A stretch of 53,006 bases of DNA from Agromyces terreus. GTDB lineage: Bacteria; Actinomycetota; Actinomycetes; Actinomycetales; Microbacteriaceae. Location: contig NZ_WBIS01000011.1 of assembly GCF_009749465.1 (NCBI RefSeq), positions 1 to 53,006 on the forward strand, in the 5' to 3' direction. Shown here one piece after another: positions 7,657 through 15,931 of this stretch; the stretch's first letter is position 1; each line of letters starts with the position of its first letter. The notes under the pieces were generated by a model. It had not been told where the DNA came from, ran no database searches, and saw nothing but the letters and a program-made list of their open reading frames with translations. The position numbers and the translations under genes were made by a program.

Positions 7657-8556
7657 CGCGCGCACGGCCGCCCACCAGATGAGGAGCATCGTCACGAGGA
7701 ACCCGACCGCGTAGTTCAGCGCGATGAAGTGCCGCCAGCCGCGATTCGCCTCGCCGGAGCGTGCGTCGGTCACCGAACGGTACGGCCACGCCGCGGCGAG
7801 GTACGGCACGACGAGCACCGCGCCGAGCGGCCCCGGCCAGGGCGTCGCGAGCATGAGGAGCCCGGCCGTCGTCCAGAGTCCGAGCGCGATGCGCACGGTC
7901 GCGCGCGCGCCGAACGCGGTCGCGATCGAGTCGATGCCGGCCTCGCGGTCGGGCAGCACGTCCTGCACCGCGCCGAACGCGTGGCTCGCCATGCCCCAGC
8001 AGAAGAAGGCGACGATCAGGGCGAGGAGTTGCGGCGTCATGACCGCGCCGGCGACGGCGAGGCCGTAGAGCGCGGGACTCACGAAGTGGAAGCTCGAGGT
8101 GATCGAGTCGAGCACCGGCCGTTCCTTGAACCGCAACCCGGGCACCGAGTAGGCGAACACCGCGAACAGGCTCGCCGCGAGCACGATCCACGAGAGCGGA
8201 TGCCCCGTGCCGGCCGACCACATGAGCACGACGAGGCACGGGGCCGCCGTGACGACCCCGGCCCACACGACCGCGCGATGCAGCGCGGGATCGAGCACGG
8301 CGCCCTCGGCGCCGCCCTTGCGCGGGTTGCGCAGGTCGGACTCGTAGTCGAAGACGTCGTTCACGCCGTACATGAGCAGGTTGTACGGGATCAGGAAGAA
8401 CAGGGTGCCGACCACGAACGTCAGGTCGACGGCGCCCGTCGTGAGCAGGTACGCGGCCGCGAAGGGGAACGCGGTGTTGACCCAGCTGATCGGCCGGCTC
8501 GAGACGAGGATCCGGCCGACCCGAGAGGGTGCCCTCGTGCCGGCGGCGTCCGTCAT
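7654..8556 (-). CDS. crtEb: Lycopene elongase, UbiA-type prenyltransferase
   Basis: A 300-residue multispanning UbiA-family enzyme. In C50 carotenoid pathways it adds two C5 (DMAPP) units to lycopene to give flavuxanthin-type C50 intermediates at the membrane. The first Asp-rich motif is NDVFDYESDLRNPRK (about 66-80) and the second is DVLPDREAGI (about 199-208). Between them are about eight hydrophobic helices. ATG 8556 overlaps the crtYf stop by 4 nt. It is the last gene of the seven-gene crt operon. It was assigned over other UbiA enzymes (MenA, COX10) by motif form and operon context. Confidence 0.88.
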   Translation of the reverse strand: MTDAAGTRAPSRVGRILVSSRPISWVNTAFPFAAAYLLTTGAVDLTFVVGTLFFLIPYNLLMYGVNDVFDYESDLRNPRKGGAEGAVLDPALHRAVVWAGVVTAAPCLVVLMWSAGTGHPLSWIVLAASLFAVFAYSVPGLRFKERPVLDSITSSFHFVSPALYGLAVAGAVMTPQLLALIVAFFCWGMASHAFGAVQDVLPDREAGIDSIATAFGARATVRIALGLWTTAGLLMLATPWPGPLGAVLVVPYLAAAWPYRSVTDARSGEANRGWRHFIALNYAVGFLVTMLLIWWAAVRA

Positions 8557-8885
8557 CGGGCACCGCCCTCGACGGGGGCGCCGCGCCGGAGGGCGAGCGA
8601 GAACACGGCCGGAACGAGCAGGACCGCCGCGAGCGGGTACGCGAAGTCCTCGACGGGTGCGAGCCAGACGGTCGGCCCGAGCCGCGTTCCGTCGGCGTAC
8701 CCGAAGAGTCCTGCGGCGATCATCACGGAATCGAAGACGGCCGTGAGGGCGGCGATCAGCACGAAGGCGATGCCGAGCGCGAGCAGCCGGGTGCGGCGTG
8801 CGGCCCGCGGCATCCGGACGGTCGCGAGGACCGCGACGCACGCCGCCACGGCGAGGAAGGGCAGGCAGATCAGCAGGTAGGTCAC
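8553..8885 (-). CDS. crtYf: C50 carotenoid cyclase subunit f
   Basis: A 110-residue protein with three hydrophobic helices, one half of the heterodimeric lycopene cyclase-type enzyme. It contains PVEDFAYPLAAVLL, the Pro-Glu-Asp/Glu motif of the CrtY(e/f) domain. With CrtYe it should cyclise the C50 backbone. Ring type (epsilon, gamma or beta; decaprenoxanthin, sarcinaxanthin or C.p.450) cannot be told by eye. The start is GTG 8885, overlapping the crtYe stop by 4 nt. Confidence 0.85.
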   Translation of the reverse strand: MTYLLICLPFLAVAACVAVLATVRMPRAARRTRLLALGIAFVLIAALTAVFDSVMIAAGLFGYADGTRLGPTVWLAPVEDFAYPLAAVLLVPAVFSLALRRGAPVEGGAR

Positions 8886-9277
8886 GCGCGCGCCTCTCGA
8901 TCGGATGCCGCGGCGACCGTCGTCGGGCCGGCGTCCGTCGCGCCGGCGTCCGTCGCGCCCGGGCGACGCCCGAGCAGCCGCTCGACGCCGAGCACCGCGA
9001 CGAGCGAGAGCTGGCACAGGAAGACGAGGAACACGGGTTCCTCGATCGGCAGGTCCGGGGCGAGCAGCAGGCCGGTCGCGAACACCGAGTCGCCTCGGAA
9101 GAAGACGCCGAACCCGATGCCGACGAGGTCCCAGACGAGCAGGAGCACCGTGCCGCACGCCACCGCCACGGACGCGGCGAGCGGTGCGCGCCGGAACGCG
9201 AGCCGCCACCGCACGTCGACGGCGGCGATCGCAGCGATCGACAGCAGGAGCAGCCCGAGATAGGTGAATCCGGTCAT
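8882..9277 (-). CDS. crtYe: C50 carotenoid cyclase subunit e
   Basis: A 131-residue membrane protein of the lycopene cyclase domain family, partner of CrtYf. It has the motif LPIEEPVFLVFLCQLSLV (about 87-104), with the conserved Pro-Glu-Glu, and three hydrophobic segments. The C-terminus carries an imperfect tandem repeat (GATDA-GATDA-GPTT). ATG 9277 overlaps crtI by 4 nt, so it is translationally coupled. Confidence 0.85.
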   Translation of the reverse strand: MTGFTYLGLLLLSIAAIAAVDVRWRLAFRRAPLAASVAVACGTVLLLVWDLVGIGFGVFFRGDSVFATGLLLAPDLPIEEPVFLVFLCQLSLVAVLGVERLLGRRPGATDAGATDAGPTTVAAASDREARA

Positions 9278-10905
9278 GCGCCCTCCCTCGAGCGGACGCC
9301 GGACGCGGGAGCGGGGCCGACTGCCCCCGGTCCGGCGGCCTCGGGCTCGGCGAGCGGACCGGACGACCGGTCGCCGCGGACCCGCTTCACCACATTCTCG
9401 GCGCTGATGAGGCACATCGGAAGCCCGATGCCCGGAACGCTCGAGCCGCCCGCGTACAGGAGCCCCTGCACCCGCCGGGACCTGTTCGACCCTCGGAGGA
9501 ACGCGCTCTGCCTGAGCGTGTGCGCGGGCCCGAGCGCGCCGCCACGCCACGAGTTCAGGTCCGCGGCGAAGTCCGCGGGGCCCACGGTGCGGCGCACCGC
9601 GATCCGCTCGACCAGATCGTTCGCGCCCGTCGCCGCGGCGATCACGGCGATCGCACGGTCGGCGGTCGCCTCCACGAGCCGGTCGCCCGCGCCGTCCTCG
9701 CCGCCGCGGCCGATGCCCACGTCGGCGGGCACCGGAACGAGCACGAACAGGTTCGAATCTCCGGGCGGCGCGACCGAGGCATCCGTCGCGCTCGGCCGGC
9801 ACACGTAGAACGACGCGGGATCGGGGATCGACGGGTTCGAACCGAAGATGCGCCCGAAGTTCTCGCGCCAGTCCTCGGTGAAGAACAGCGTGTGGTGGGC
9901 GAGCCCCGGCACCTCCCCGCGCACGCCGAGCATCGCGAGCACCGCGCCGGGGCCCGACGTGCGCCGACGCCACCAGGACTCGGGATACGTCCGCGCGTGC
10001 GCCGGCAGCAGCTCGGTCTCGGTGTGGTGCAGGTCGGCGGCCGAGACGACCCGATGCGCGGGAACCCGGTGCGAGGCGCCCGCGGCGTCGTGGAAGGTCA
10101 CGCCCGTGACCGTCGGATCGGCCCCCTCGGTCAGCTCGATCGCGGTGACGCGCGCGTTCGGCACGAGATCGACGCCGGCATCGGCCGCGATCGACGCGAT
10201 CGCCTCGATCACCGCCGTGAACCCGCCGCGCGGGTAGAACACGCCCTGCTCGAGATCCATGTGGCTCATGAGGTGGTACATCGCGGGCGTCGCCGTGGGC
10301 GACGAGCCGAGGAAGACCGCCGGGTAGCCGAGCACCTGTCGAAGGCGTCGGTCGCGCACGGTGCGCGCCGCGAACCGATCGAGGGAGGTCGTGAGCAGCG
10401 ACGTCAGCCGCCCCGCACCCCGCAGCACCTCGGGCGCGAGCAGGCCCCGCACGCCGTCGAAGTTCGTGTAGAGGAACCGTCGTCGCGCGATGTCGTACGT
10501 CGACGCCGCCGAATCGAGGTAGCGCTCCAATGCGGCGCCCGCGCCGGGCTCGACCGACTCGAACAGCTCGACGTTCTCGCGGCGCGAGCCCCGGATGTCG
10601 AGGGGAGCGTCGTAGCCGTCGGCGTACACCCGGTACCCGGGGTCGAGCCGCTCGAGATCGAGGTGTTCGGCCGCGCTCGTGCCGAAGAGCCGGAAGAAGT
10701 GATCGAACACCTCCGGCATCAGGTACCACGACGGGCCGGTGTCGAACCGGAACCCGTCGCGCGACCACGAGCCGGCCCGCCCCCCGAACCCCTCGCGCCC
10801 CTCGAGCAGGGTCACGCGATGGCCGTCGCGAGCCAGGAGGGCGGATGCCGCGAGCCCCGCGATGCCCCCGCCGATCACGACGATGCGCTCCGAGCCCACG
10901 ATCAT
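9274..10905 (-). CDS. crtI: Phytoene desaturase
   Basis: A 543-residue FAD-dependent desaturase that turns phytoene into lycopene in four steps. The N-terminal dinucleotide motif is VVIGGGIAGLAASALLARDGHRVTLLE (residues 9-35 in all, quoted in outline). Near the C-terminus is the FAD-binding motif LYAGGSSVPGIGLPMCLISAE, here split as LYAGGSSVPG and IGLPMCLISAE, typical of CrtI. Start ATG 10905 overlaps crtB by 4 nt. Length is usual for bacterial CrtI. Confidence 0.93.
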   Translation of the reverse strand: MIVGSERIVVIGGGIAGLAASALLARDGHRVTLLEGREGFGGRAGSWSRDGFRFDTGPSWYLMPEVFDHFFRLFGTSAAEHLDLERLDPGYRVYADGYDAPLDIRGSRRENVELFESVEPGAGAALERYLDSAASTYDIARRRFLYTNFDGVRGLLAPEVLRGAGRLTSLLTTSLDRFAARTVRDRRLRQVLGYPAVFLGSSPTATPAMYHLMSHMDLEQGVFYPRGGFTAVIEAIASIAADAGVDLVPNARVTAIELTEGADPTVTGVTFHDAAGASHRVPAHRVVSAADLHHTETELLPAHARTYPESWWRRRTSGPGAVLAMLGVRGEVPGLAHHTLFFTEDWRENFGRIFGSNPSIPDPASFYVCRPSATDASVAPPGDSNLFVLVPVPADVGIGRGGEDGAGDRLVEATADRAIAVIAAATGANDLVERIAVRRTVGPADFAADLNSWRGGALGPAHTLRQSAFLRGSNRSRRVQGLLYAGGSSVPGIGLPMCLISAENVVKRVRGDRSSGPLAEPEAAGPGAVGPAPASGVRSREGA

Positions 10906-11783
10906 CGCGTCCGTCCGATCGACTTCGTCATCGAACGCAGCGCGATCGCGAGCTTGGCGGCGTCCGGAACGCGGATGCGCGTCGACATGAGCACCTCGGC
11001 GGGCGTCTGCCGGCACCGGCGGGTGAGCGCCGAGAACAGCCCGTGCGCGGTGAGCACCGCGGCACGCGCTCGCCGCGGCAGCTCGGGGATCGCGGCGTCG
11101 GCGAGGTCGAGGTCGTGATCGATGTCGTCGAGGATGCGATGCTTGTCGTCCTCGCCGAAGTGCTCGGGGTCGCACCACGGGAAGTAGTTGCGGCCGAGGG
11201 TGCGCCAGTCCGTCTCGAGATCGCGCAGGAAGTTGATCTTCTGGAATGCGGCGCCGAGATGCACGGCGCCCCGCTCGAGCCGGGCCCTCCGGGCGGGGTC
11301 GACGTCGTCGCCGAGGAGGAACACCGCGAGGCACATGAGGCCCACGACCTCGGCCGAGCCGTGGATGTACGGGGCGACTTCGGCCTCGCGGATCGGCGTC
11401 GGATCGAGGTCGCGACGCATCGAGGCGAAGAACGGGCGGGTGAGCGTCAGGTCGATCCCGGAATCCCGTGCGGTGCGCGCGAACGCGTGCACGACCAGGT
11501 TCGTCGAGTAGCCGCACAGCATGGCCGATTCGGTCTCGGTTTCGAGTTCGTCGAGGAGGCAGGCCTGCTCGGGCGGCGTCAGCCCCGCGGCATCCGCGGT
11601 GCCGTCCACGAGTTCGTCGGCGACGCGCACGAGGGCGTAGATCGAGCGGATGCCTCGCCTCGTCGTCGGGTCGAGCATGCGGGCCGCGGCCCCGAACGAG
11701 GTCGAGTACCGGCCGATGACCGTCGCCGCGCTCGCGACCGCGGTCGCGTCGTAGCGTTCGAGCAGCCCCGGACGCGGCTTCAT
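10902..11783 (-). CDS. crtB: Phytoene synthase
   Basis: A 293-residue squalene/phytoene synthase that condenses two GGPP molecules into phytoene. The first Asp-rich motif is RVADELVDG (about residues 53-61). The second is NFLRDLETDWRTLGRNYFP (about 177-195), where Asp-x3-Asp binds Mg-diphosphate. ATG 11783 overlaps the crtE stop by 4 nt. Length and motif order are standard. Confidence 0.93.
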   Translation of the reverse strand: MKPRPGLLERYDATAVASAATVIGRYSTSFGAAARMLDPTTRRGIRSIYALVRVADELVDGTADAAGLTPPEQACLLDELETETESAMLCGYSTNLVVHAFARTARDSGIDLTLTRPFFASMRRDLDPTPIREAEVAPYIHGSAEVVGLMCLAVFLLGDDVDPARRARLERGAVHLGAAFQKINFLRDLETDWRTLGRNYFPWCDPEHFGEDDKHRILDDIDHDLDLADAAIPELPRRARAAVLTAHGLFSALTRRCRQTPAEVLMSTRIRVPDAAKLAIALRSMTKSIGRTR

Positions 11784-12826
11784 CGCGCACGCTCCACGGC
11801 GCGCAGGGCGATCGCGCCGAGCTCCGCGGCGAGGGGGGCGGGAAGCTCGGCGGTCTCGAGTTCGTACCGGGCGAGCGTGACGTGCTCGTCGGCCAGCCGC
11901 AGGGCCGTGTCGAGGGCCCCGCAGTCGCGGAGCGCCGCGCGCATCTCCTCGGCCTCGGCCTCGTCGAGCCCCGGATCGCCGAGCCCTGCGGCGATCCTCG
12001 GCCAGTGGGCCGTCGTCGCCGCGTGCGCGATGAGCGCGGTCCGCTTGCCCTCGCGCAGATCGGAGGAGGCCGACTTGCCCGTGATCGCCGGGTCGCCGAA
12101 CACGCCGAGCACGTCGTCGGTGATCTGGAACGCGATGCCGACGAATCGCCCGAACCGTTCGAGCGCCGCGATGGCCGGGTCCGAGGCGCCGGCCAGCACC
12201 GCGCCGGCCGCGAGCGGGCACTCGAAGGAGTACACGGCGGTCTTCTGCTCGAGGGTCGCGAGCACGCGGGGCATGCTCGTGGGCTCGGCGTCGCCGGCGT
12301 TCACGACGTCGGCGAGCTCGCCCGCCGCCGACACGAACACGGCACGGTCGAGGATGTCGAGCAGCCGGCCGCGTCTCGTCCGGTCGACGGGGAGCAGGGC
12401 GATCTCGCGGTGGGCCCGGCTGAGGGCGAGATCGCCGGCGAGGACCGCGGCCGTCTCGCCCCAGATGCCGCTCGTGCGCTCGTCGGTGCCGTGGCGGATC
12501 GCCCGCGCCGCGAACCTCGCGGCGACATTCGGGTCGCCGCGGCGCACGGTGTCCTGGTCGATGACGTCGTCATGGATGAGGAACGCGGTGTGCAGCAGCT
12601 CGAACGCCACGGCGACCCGCGTTGCGAGCGCTTCATCGGTGCCGCCGAATCCGGAGTACGCGAGGCGCACGAGATGCGGCCGGATGCGCTTGCCGCCGGA
12701 ACTCTGCTGGGCGAGGCTGCGCCACAGCGCCGCGTAGTGGGGGTCGAGGTCGCCGGCCCGGCGGCGGGCGTCGGCGAAGATCGCGCCGAGTTCGACCTCG
12801 ATCGCCGCGTCGATGACGTCAGCCAC
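11780..12826 (-). CDS. crtE: Geranylgeranyl diphosphate synthase
   Basis: A 348-residue polyprenyl synthase that supplies GGPP for CrtB. The first motif is LIHDDVIDQDT (DDxxD); the second, ITDDVLGVFGD, has DDxxG as in many actinobacterial enzymes. GGKRIRPHL matches the IPP-binding region. The start is GTG 12826, overlapping the end of idi by 8 nt. A second polyprenyl synthase (idsA) lies at 33.4-34.6 kb and is not a close copy. Confidence 0.92.
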   Translation of the reverse strand: MADVIDAAIEVELGAIFADARRRAGDLDPHYAALWRSLAQQSSGGKRIRPHLVRLAYSGFGGTDEALATRVAVAFELLHTAFLIHDDVIDQDTVRRGDPNVAARFAARAIRHGTDERTSGIWGETAAVLAGDLALSRAHREIALLPVDRTRRGRLLDILDRAVFVSAAGELADVVNAGDAEPTSMPRVLATLEQKTAVYSFECPLAAGAVLAGASDPAIAALERFGRFVGIAFQITDDVLGVFGDPAITGKSASSDLREGKRTALIAHAATTAHWPRIAAGLGDPGLDEAEAEEMRAALRDCGALDTALRLADEHVTLARYELETAELPAPLAAELGAIALRAVERAR

Positions 12827-13370
12827 GGTAGAGGTCCAGTTGCTGTGCCTGGAGCGCGAGCCACGGGCTGAACGCCCACGGCGCCGCCTCGATGGCGGTG
12901 CGCAGTTCATCGGGCCGCACCCAGACGTGGTCGACCACCTCGCGCGGGTTCGGTTCGGGGTCGGCGGACGTCGTCGCGATGTAGACCGGGCAGATCTCGT
13001 TCTCGACGGTGCCGTCGGCATCGATCGCGCGGTACCGGAACGTGGGAAGCGCGAGCTCGAGCGAATCGAGTTCGAGTCCGAGCTCGAACTCGGCACGGCG
13101 CCGCACGGCCGCGGTGAGCGGTTCGGAGGGACGGGGGTGCCCGCAGAACGAGTTGCTCCAGACGCCCGCCCATGCCTGCTTGGAGAGCGCCCTGCGCGTG
13201 ACGAGCACTTCGCCGGCGGGGTTCAGCACATGGCAGGAGAACGCGAGGTGGAGTGCGGTGTCGGGGCCGTGGGCGGCGCTCTTCGGGACCCGCCCGATGG
13301 GCGCACCCGACTCGTCGAGGAGGACCACGTCGTCTTCGACGACTTCCGTAAGTTCGATCGTGTCGGTCAT
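12819..13370 (-). CDS. idi: Isopentenyl-diphosphate delta-isomerase, type I
   Basis: A 183-residue Nudix-fold enzyme interconverting IPP and DMAPP. The active-site Cys lies in NSFCGHPRPSE (about residues 75-85). The Nudix-like helix is RRRAEFELGL, and the HVWVRPDEL segment fits the C-terminal part. It is the first gene of the carotenoid operon and makes DMAPP for both CrtE and the elongase. ATG 13370 has GGAG 6 nt upstream and a palindromic operator within 40 nt. Confidence 0.92.
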   Translation of the reverse strand: MTDTIELTEVVEDDVVLLDESGAPIGRVPKSAAHGPDTALHLAFSCHVLNPAGEVLVTRRALSKQAWAGVWSNSFCGHPRPSEPLTAAVRRRAEFELGLELDSLELALPTFRYRAIDADGTVENEICPVYIATTSADPEPNPREVVDHVWVRPDELRTAIEAAPWAFSPWLALQAQQLDLYRG

Positions 13371-13384
13371 GCTCGCTCCAGAAT

Positions 13385-13405
13385 TTCGCTTACTTGGTTA
13401 GTGAA
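13385..13405. promoter_or_regulatory. Palindromic operator in marR-crt gap
   Basis: TTCGCTTAC-T-T-G-GTTAGTGAA forms a 21-bp imperfect palindrome with 7 of 10 arm pairs matching, centred at 13395. It covers the -35 hexamer of the marR promoter and lies 15 nt from the idi start, so one bound MarR dimer could repress both directions. Confidence 0.55.
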
Positions 13406-13419
13406 AAGCACGCTAACAT
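13390..13419 (+). promoter_or_regulatory. Promoter of marR-type gene
   Basis: TTACTT (13390-13395), an 18-bp spacer, then TAACAT (13414-13419), 6 nt before GTG 13426. This predicts a leaderless mRNA. Confidence 0.5.
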
Positions 13420-13425
13420 CACGCT

Positions 13426-13944
13426 GTGCCCGACGGAACCACCGAAAGTTCGAACCGCGACCGCGAACGCGACCGCTACTGGTTCGAGACCGCGGATGCC
13501 ACGACCGTGGCGCTCCTCGACGCCGTGCGCCGGCACCGGGCCGCCGAGGCGGAGATGCGCCGGCGACTGCGCGCCGACATGGACATGGGGGACACCGACG
13601 TCGCGGCCCTGCGCTGGGTCATCGCCGAGGAGCGCGCCGGGCGCTCGGCGACGAGCGCCGGACTCGCCCGCGAGCTCGGCATCACCAGCGCCGCCGCCGT
13701 CAAGCTCGTCGCCCGGCTCGTCGCGAGCGGCGACCTCGAGCGGGACCCCCACCCGACCGATCGCCGGATCCTGCTCCTGCACACCATGCCGGAGGCCCAT
13801 GAACGCATCGTACGCACGCTCGGGCCCATGCACGAGCGACTCCGGCGGGTCGCCGAGTCCTTCGACGAGCCGCAACGGGCCGTGATCATCGCGTTCCTCG
13901 ACGACCTCGCCGAGGCGATCGCGCCGAACGGGTCGGCCCGATGA
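13426..13944 (+). CDS. MarR-family regulator, probably of carotenoid synthesis (CrtR-like)
   Basis: A 172-residue winged-helix MarR protein. The recognition region is SATSAGLARELGITSAAAVKLVARLVASGDLERDPHPTDRR (about residues 69-109, quoted in outline), with the DRR wing motif. Helices on both sides would form the dimer interface. It is divergent from idi-crtE across a 55-nt gap. In Corynebacterium glutamicum the divergent MarR repressor CrtR controls crtE and responds to GGPP; the same role here is inference from position and family. The start is a leaderless GTG. Confidence 0.85.
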   Translation: MPDGTTESSNRDRERDRYWFETADATTVALLDAVRRHRAAEAEMRRRLRADMDMGDTDVAALRWVIAEERAGRSATSAGLARELGITSAAAVKLVARLVASGDLERDPHPTDRRILLLHTMPEAHERIVRTLGPMHERLRRVAESFDEPQRAVIIAFLDDLAEAIAPNGSAR

Positions 13945-13978
13945 CCGCATGGCCGGGCACGTACGCCATGCTGGGAGC

Positions 13979-14428
13979 ATGAGCGGAACGAGCGGCGACG
14001 GCTGGGTGGAGGGTCCCGACGGCGCACGGTACTGGGGCCGGTACGGCGCGGCCGGGCTGCTCGCGGTCAGTCCCGAACACGAGGTCCTCCTGCAGCATCG
14101 CGCCGTCTGGAGCCACTTCGGCGGCACCTGGGGCATGCCGGGCGGCGCCAGGCATGAGGACGAGACCCCGATCGAGGCCGCCGTCCGCGAGGCGGGGGAG
14201 GAGGCCGGCGTCCCGGCTGGAGCCCTGACCGTGCGATTCACGAGCGTGCTCGACCTCGGGTACTGGTCGTACACGACCGTCGTCGCCGATGCCGCGCACC
14301 GGTTCGAGCCCGCCGTGAGCGATCCCGAATCGATCGCCGTCGCCTGGATCGCCATCGACGAGGTCGCGGCGCTGCCGCTGCATCCGCGGTTCGCCGAAGC
14401 GTGGCCGGGGCTCCGCGACCGACTCTGA
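13979..14428 (+). CDS. NUDIX hydrolase
   Basis: A 149-residue MutT-like protein. The complete Nudix box G-x5-E-x7-RE-x2-EE-x-GV runs from the Gly of GGARHEDE to EEAGV (about residues 51-73). The substrate, some nucleoside diphosphate linked to another moiety, is not evident. ATG 13979 is preferred over ATG 13949: the family start (GWVEGPDGARYWG) follows it and a CATGCT -10-like box lies 6 nt upstream. It follows the marR-type gene by 34 nt. Confidence 0.85.
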   Translation: MSGTSGDGWVEGPDGARYWGRYGAAGLLAVSPEHEVLLQHRAVWSHFGGTWGMPGGARHEDETPIEAAVREAGEEAGVPAGALTVRFTSVLDLGYWSYTTVVADAAHRFEPAVSDPESIAVAWIAIDEVAALPLHPRFAEAWPGLRDRL

Positions 14429-14434
14429 GGCCGT

Positions 14435-15274
14435 TCAGTCGCGCGCGTGGGCGTCTGCGGCCGTCGCGGCCGGAACGCTGCGGGGGAACCACGGCACGAT
14501 GGCGGAGGTGCGCGCCCGGTAGGCGTCGTAGTCGGCGTAGCGCCGCCTGGAGATCGACTCGGTGAAGACCGTCGATCCGATGAAGAGGAGGGTCAGCAGC
14601 ACCGCGCCGGCGACGCTCCAGTGCAACCAGATCCCCGTCGCCGCCACCGCGAACCCGTAGAACGCCCACCACTGCGCCTGCTCGAAGAAGAAGTTCGGAT
14701 GCCTCGACACGCGGAACAGGCCCGTCTGCAGGAACCCCGGGGTCGGCGTACGGCCTGCGGCGCGCTCCGCCGCCTTCCACCGGTGGAACGCCCATTGCTG
14801 TTGATCGGCGATGGTCTCGCCCGCGAGGAACGCGAGGAAGACGACGGCCACGATCGCGTCCCAGGCGCCGAGCGGCGGTCGCGACGACGCGGAGACGGTC
14901 TGCGCCGGGAGGCAGAACAGGAGGATCAGCACGTTCTGGTAGATCGAGATGAAGAAGAGGTTGAACGCCTCGAACGCCGGTCGGGGCATCCGTTCGCGCA
15001 GGACCGCCCAACGGTAGTCCTCCCCACCCGGACGATACCCGCCCTTGCGCGCGAAATTGAAGGTCAGGCGGGCGCCCCAGGCAGTGACCAGCACGGCCAT
15101 GAGGACGAGCCGCGCGTCGCCGCCGCTCGCCGCGGCGAACACCCAGACATAGACGACGGGGGCGATCGACCAGATGCGATCGACCCACGAGTACTCGCGA
15201 GTGACGAGCGACAGGACCCACGTGCCCGCGGTGATCGCCGCGAGGAGCACCAGACACACGCCGAGGGGAGCCAT
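14435..15274 (-). CDS. DUF1295 membrane protein, steroid reductase-like fold
   Basis: A 279-residue protein with about seven hydrophobic segments. It matches DUF1295, related to 3-oxo-5-alpha-steroid 4-dehydrogenases and isoprenylcysteine methyltransferases. The C-terminal motif GLFRVSRHPNFFFEQAQWW (about 195-213) is the NADPH/SAM-site signature of that superfamily. The substrate is unknown. It shares a 32-nt divergent promoter region with the CDP-alcohol transferase and converges on the NUDIX gene. Confidence 0.85.
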   Translation of the reverse strand: MAPLGVCLVLLAAITAGTWVLSLVTREYSWVDRIWSIAPVVYVWVFAAASGGDARLVLMAVLVTAWGARLTFNFARKGGYRPGGEDYRWAVLRERMPRPAFEAFNLFFISIYQNVLILLFCLPAQTVSASSRPPLGAWDAIVAVVFLAFLAGETIADQQQWAFHRWKAAERAAGRTPTPGFLQTGLFRVSRHPNFFFEQAQWWAFYGFAVAATGIWLHWSVAGAVLLTLLFIGSTVFTESISRRRYADYDAYRARTSAIVPWFPRSVPAATAADAHARD

Positions 15275-15280
15275 GGCGCG

Positions 15281-15300
15281 ATTCTACGGCTCGATAGGAT
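15281..15300. promoter_or_regulatory. Two overlapping divergent leaderless promoters
   Basis: Minus-strand TAGAAT (15286-15281) is 6 nt before ATG 15274; plus-strand TAGGAT (15295-15300) is 6 nt before GTG 15307. The two -10 boxes are only 8 bp apart, so polymerase cannot occupy both at once. Confidence 0.55.
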
Positions 15301-15306
15301 CGATTC

Positions 15307-15930
15307 GTGGCTGGGCGGAGCGCGGGGGCGGTCGGAACGGAGATCTGGACGATCCCGAACCTCCTCAGCATGCTCCGGCTCGTGCTCGTGCCCTTCTTCC
15401 TGTGGGCCGTCATCGCCGGCGACTACGTCCTCGCCCTGGTGATCCTCGTCGTCGCCAGCCTCACGGACCTGCTCGACGGGTTCCTGGCGCGGCGGCTGGG
15501 GCAGATCACGAGGCTCGGGCAACTGCTCGATCCCGCCGCCGACCGGCTCTACATCTTCGCGGCGCTCCTCGGCCTCGCGGCGAACTCGCTCGTGCCGTGG
15601 TGGATCGTCATCGTGATCGTCTCCCGCGACGTCTTCCTGCTGGTCCTCGGCATCGTCCTCGCGAACCACGGCTTCGGCCCCCTGCCCGTGCACCAATTGG
15701 GCAAGGTGGCGACCTTCGCCCTGTTCTTCGGACTGCCCGTCATCATGCTCGGTCTCGCGTTCCCGGCAGTGCAGCCGGTCAGCGAACCGATCGGATGGGC
15801 GATCACGGTCTGGGGCGCCTTCCTCTACTGGTGGGCGGGCGTCATCTATGCGATCGAGACGTCGAGAGCCATCCGCATTCCGCGGGTGTCGGATGACTCG
15901 CGATCGGATACGCTTGAACAGGGAGGCTAG
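15307..15930 (+). CDS. CDP-alcohol phosphatidyltransferase, PgsA-like
   Basis: A 207-residue membrane enzyme with the complete CDP-OH-P motif D-x2-DG-x2-AR-x8-G-x3-D-x3-D (Asp54, Asp57, Gly58, Ala61, Arg62, Gly71, Asp75, Asp79) and about six hydrophobic helices. It would move a phosphatidyl group from CDP-diacylglycerol to an alcohol such as glycerol-3-phosphate. Mycobacteria carry pgsA2 close to garA, matching its place here. The exact alcohol cannot be read. GTG 15307 is leaderless, and its TAG comes 1 nt before the garA start. Confidence 0.87.
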   Translation: MAGRSAGAVGTEIWTIPNLLSMLRLVLVPFFLWAVIAGDYVLALVILVVASLTDLLDGFLARRLGQITRLGQLLDPAADRLYIFAALLGLAANSLVPWWIVIVIVSRDVFLLVLGIVLANHGFGPLPVHQLGKVATFALFFGLPVIMLGLAFPAVQPVSEPIGWAITVWGAFLYWWAGVIYAIETSRAIRIPRVSDDSRSDTLEQGG

Positions 15931-15931
15931 C

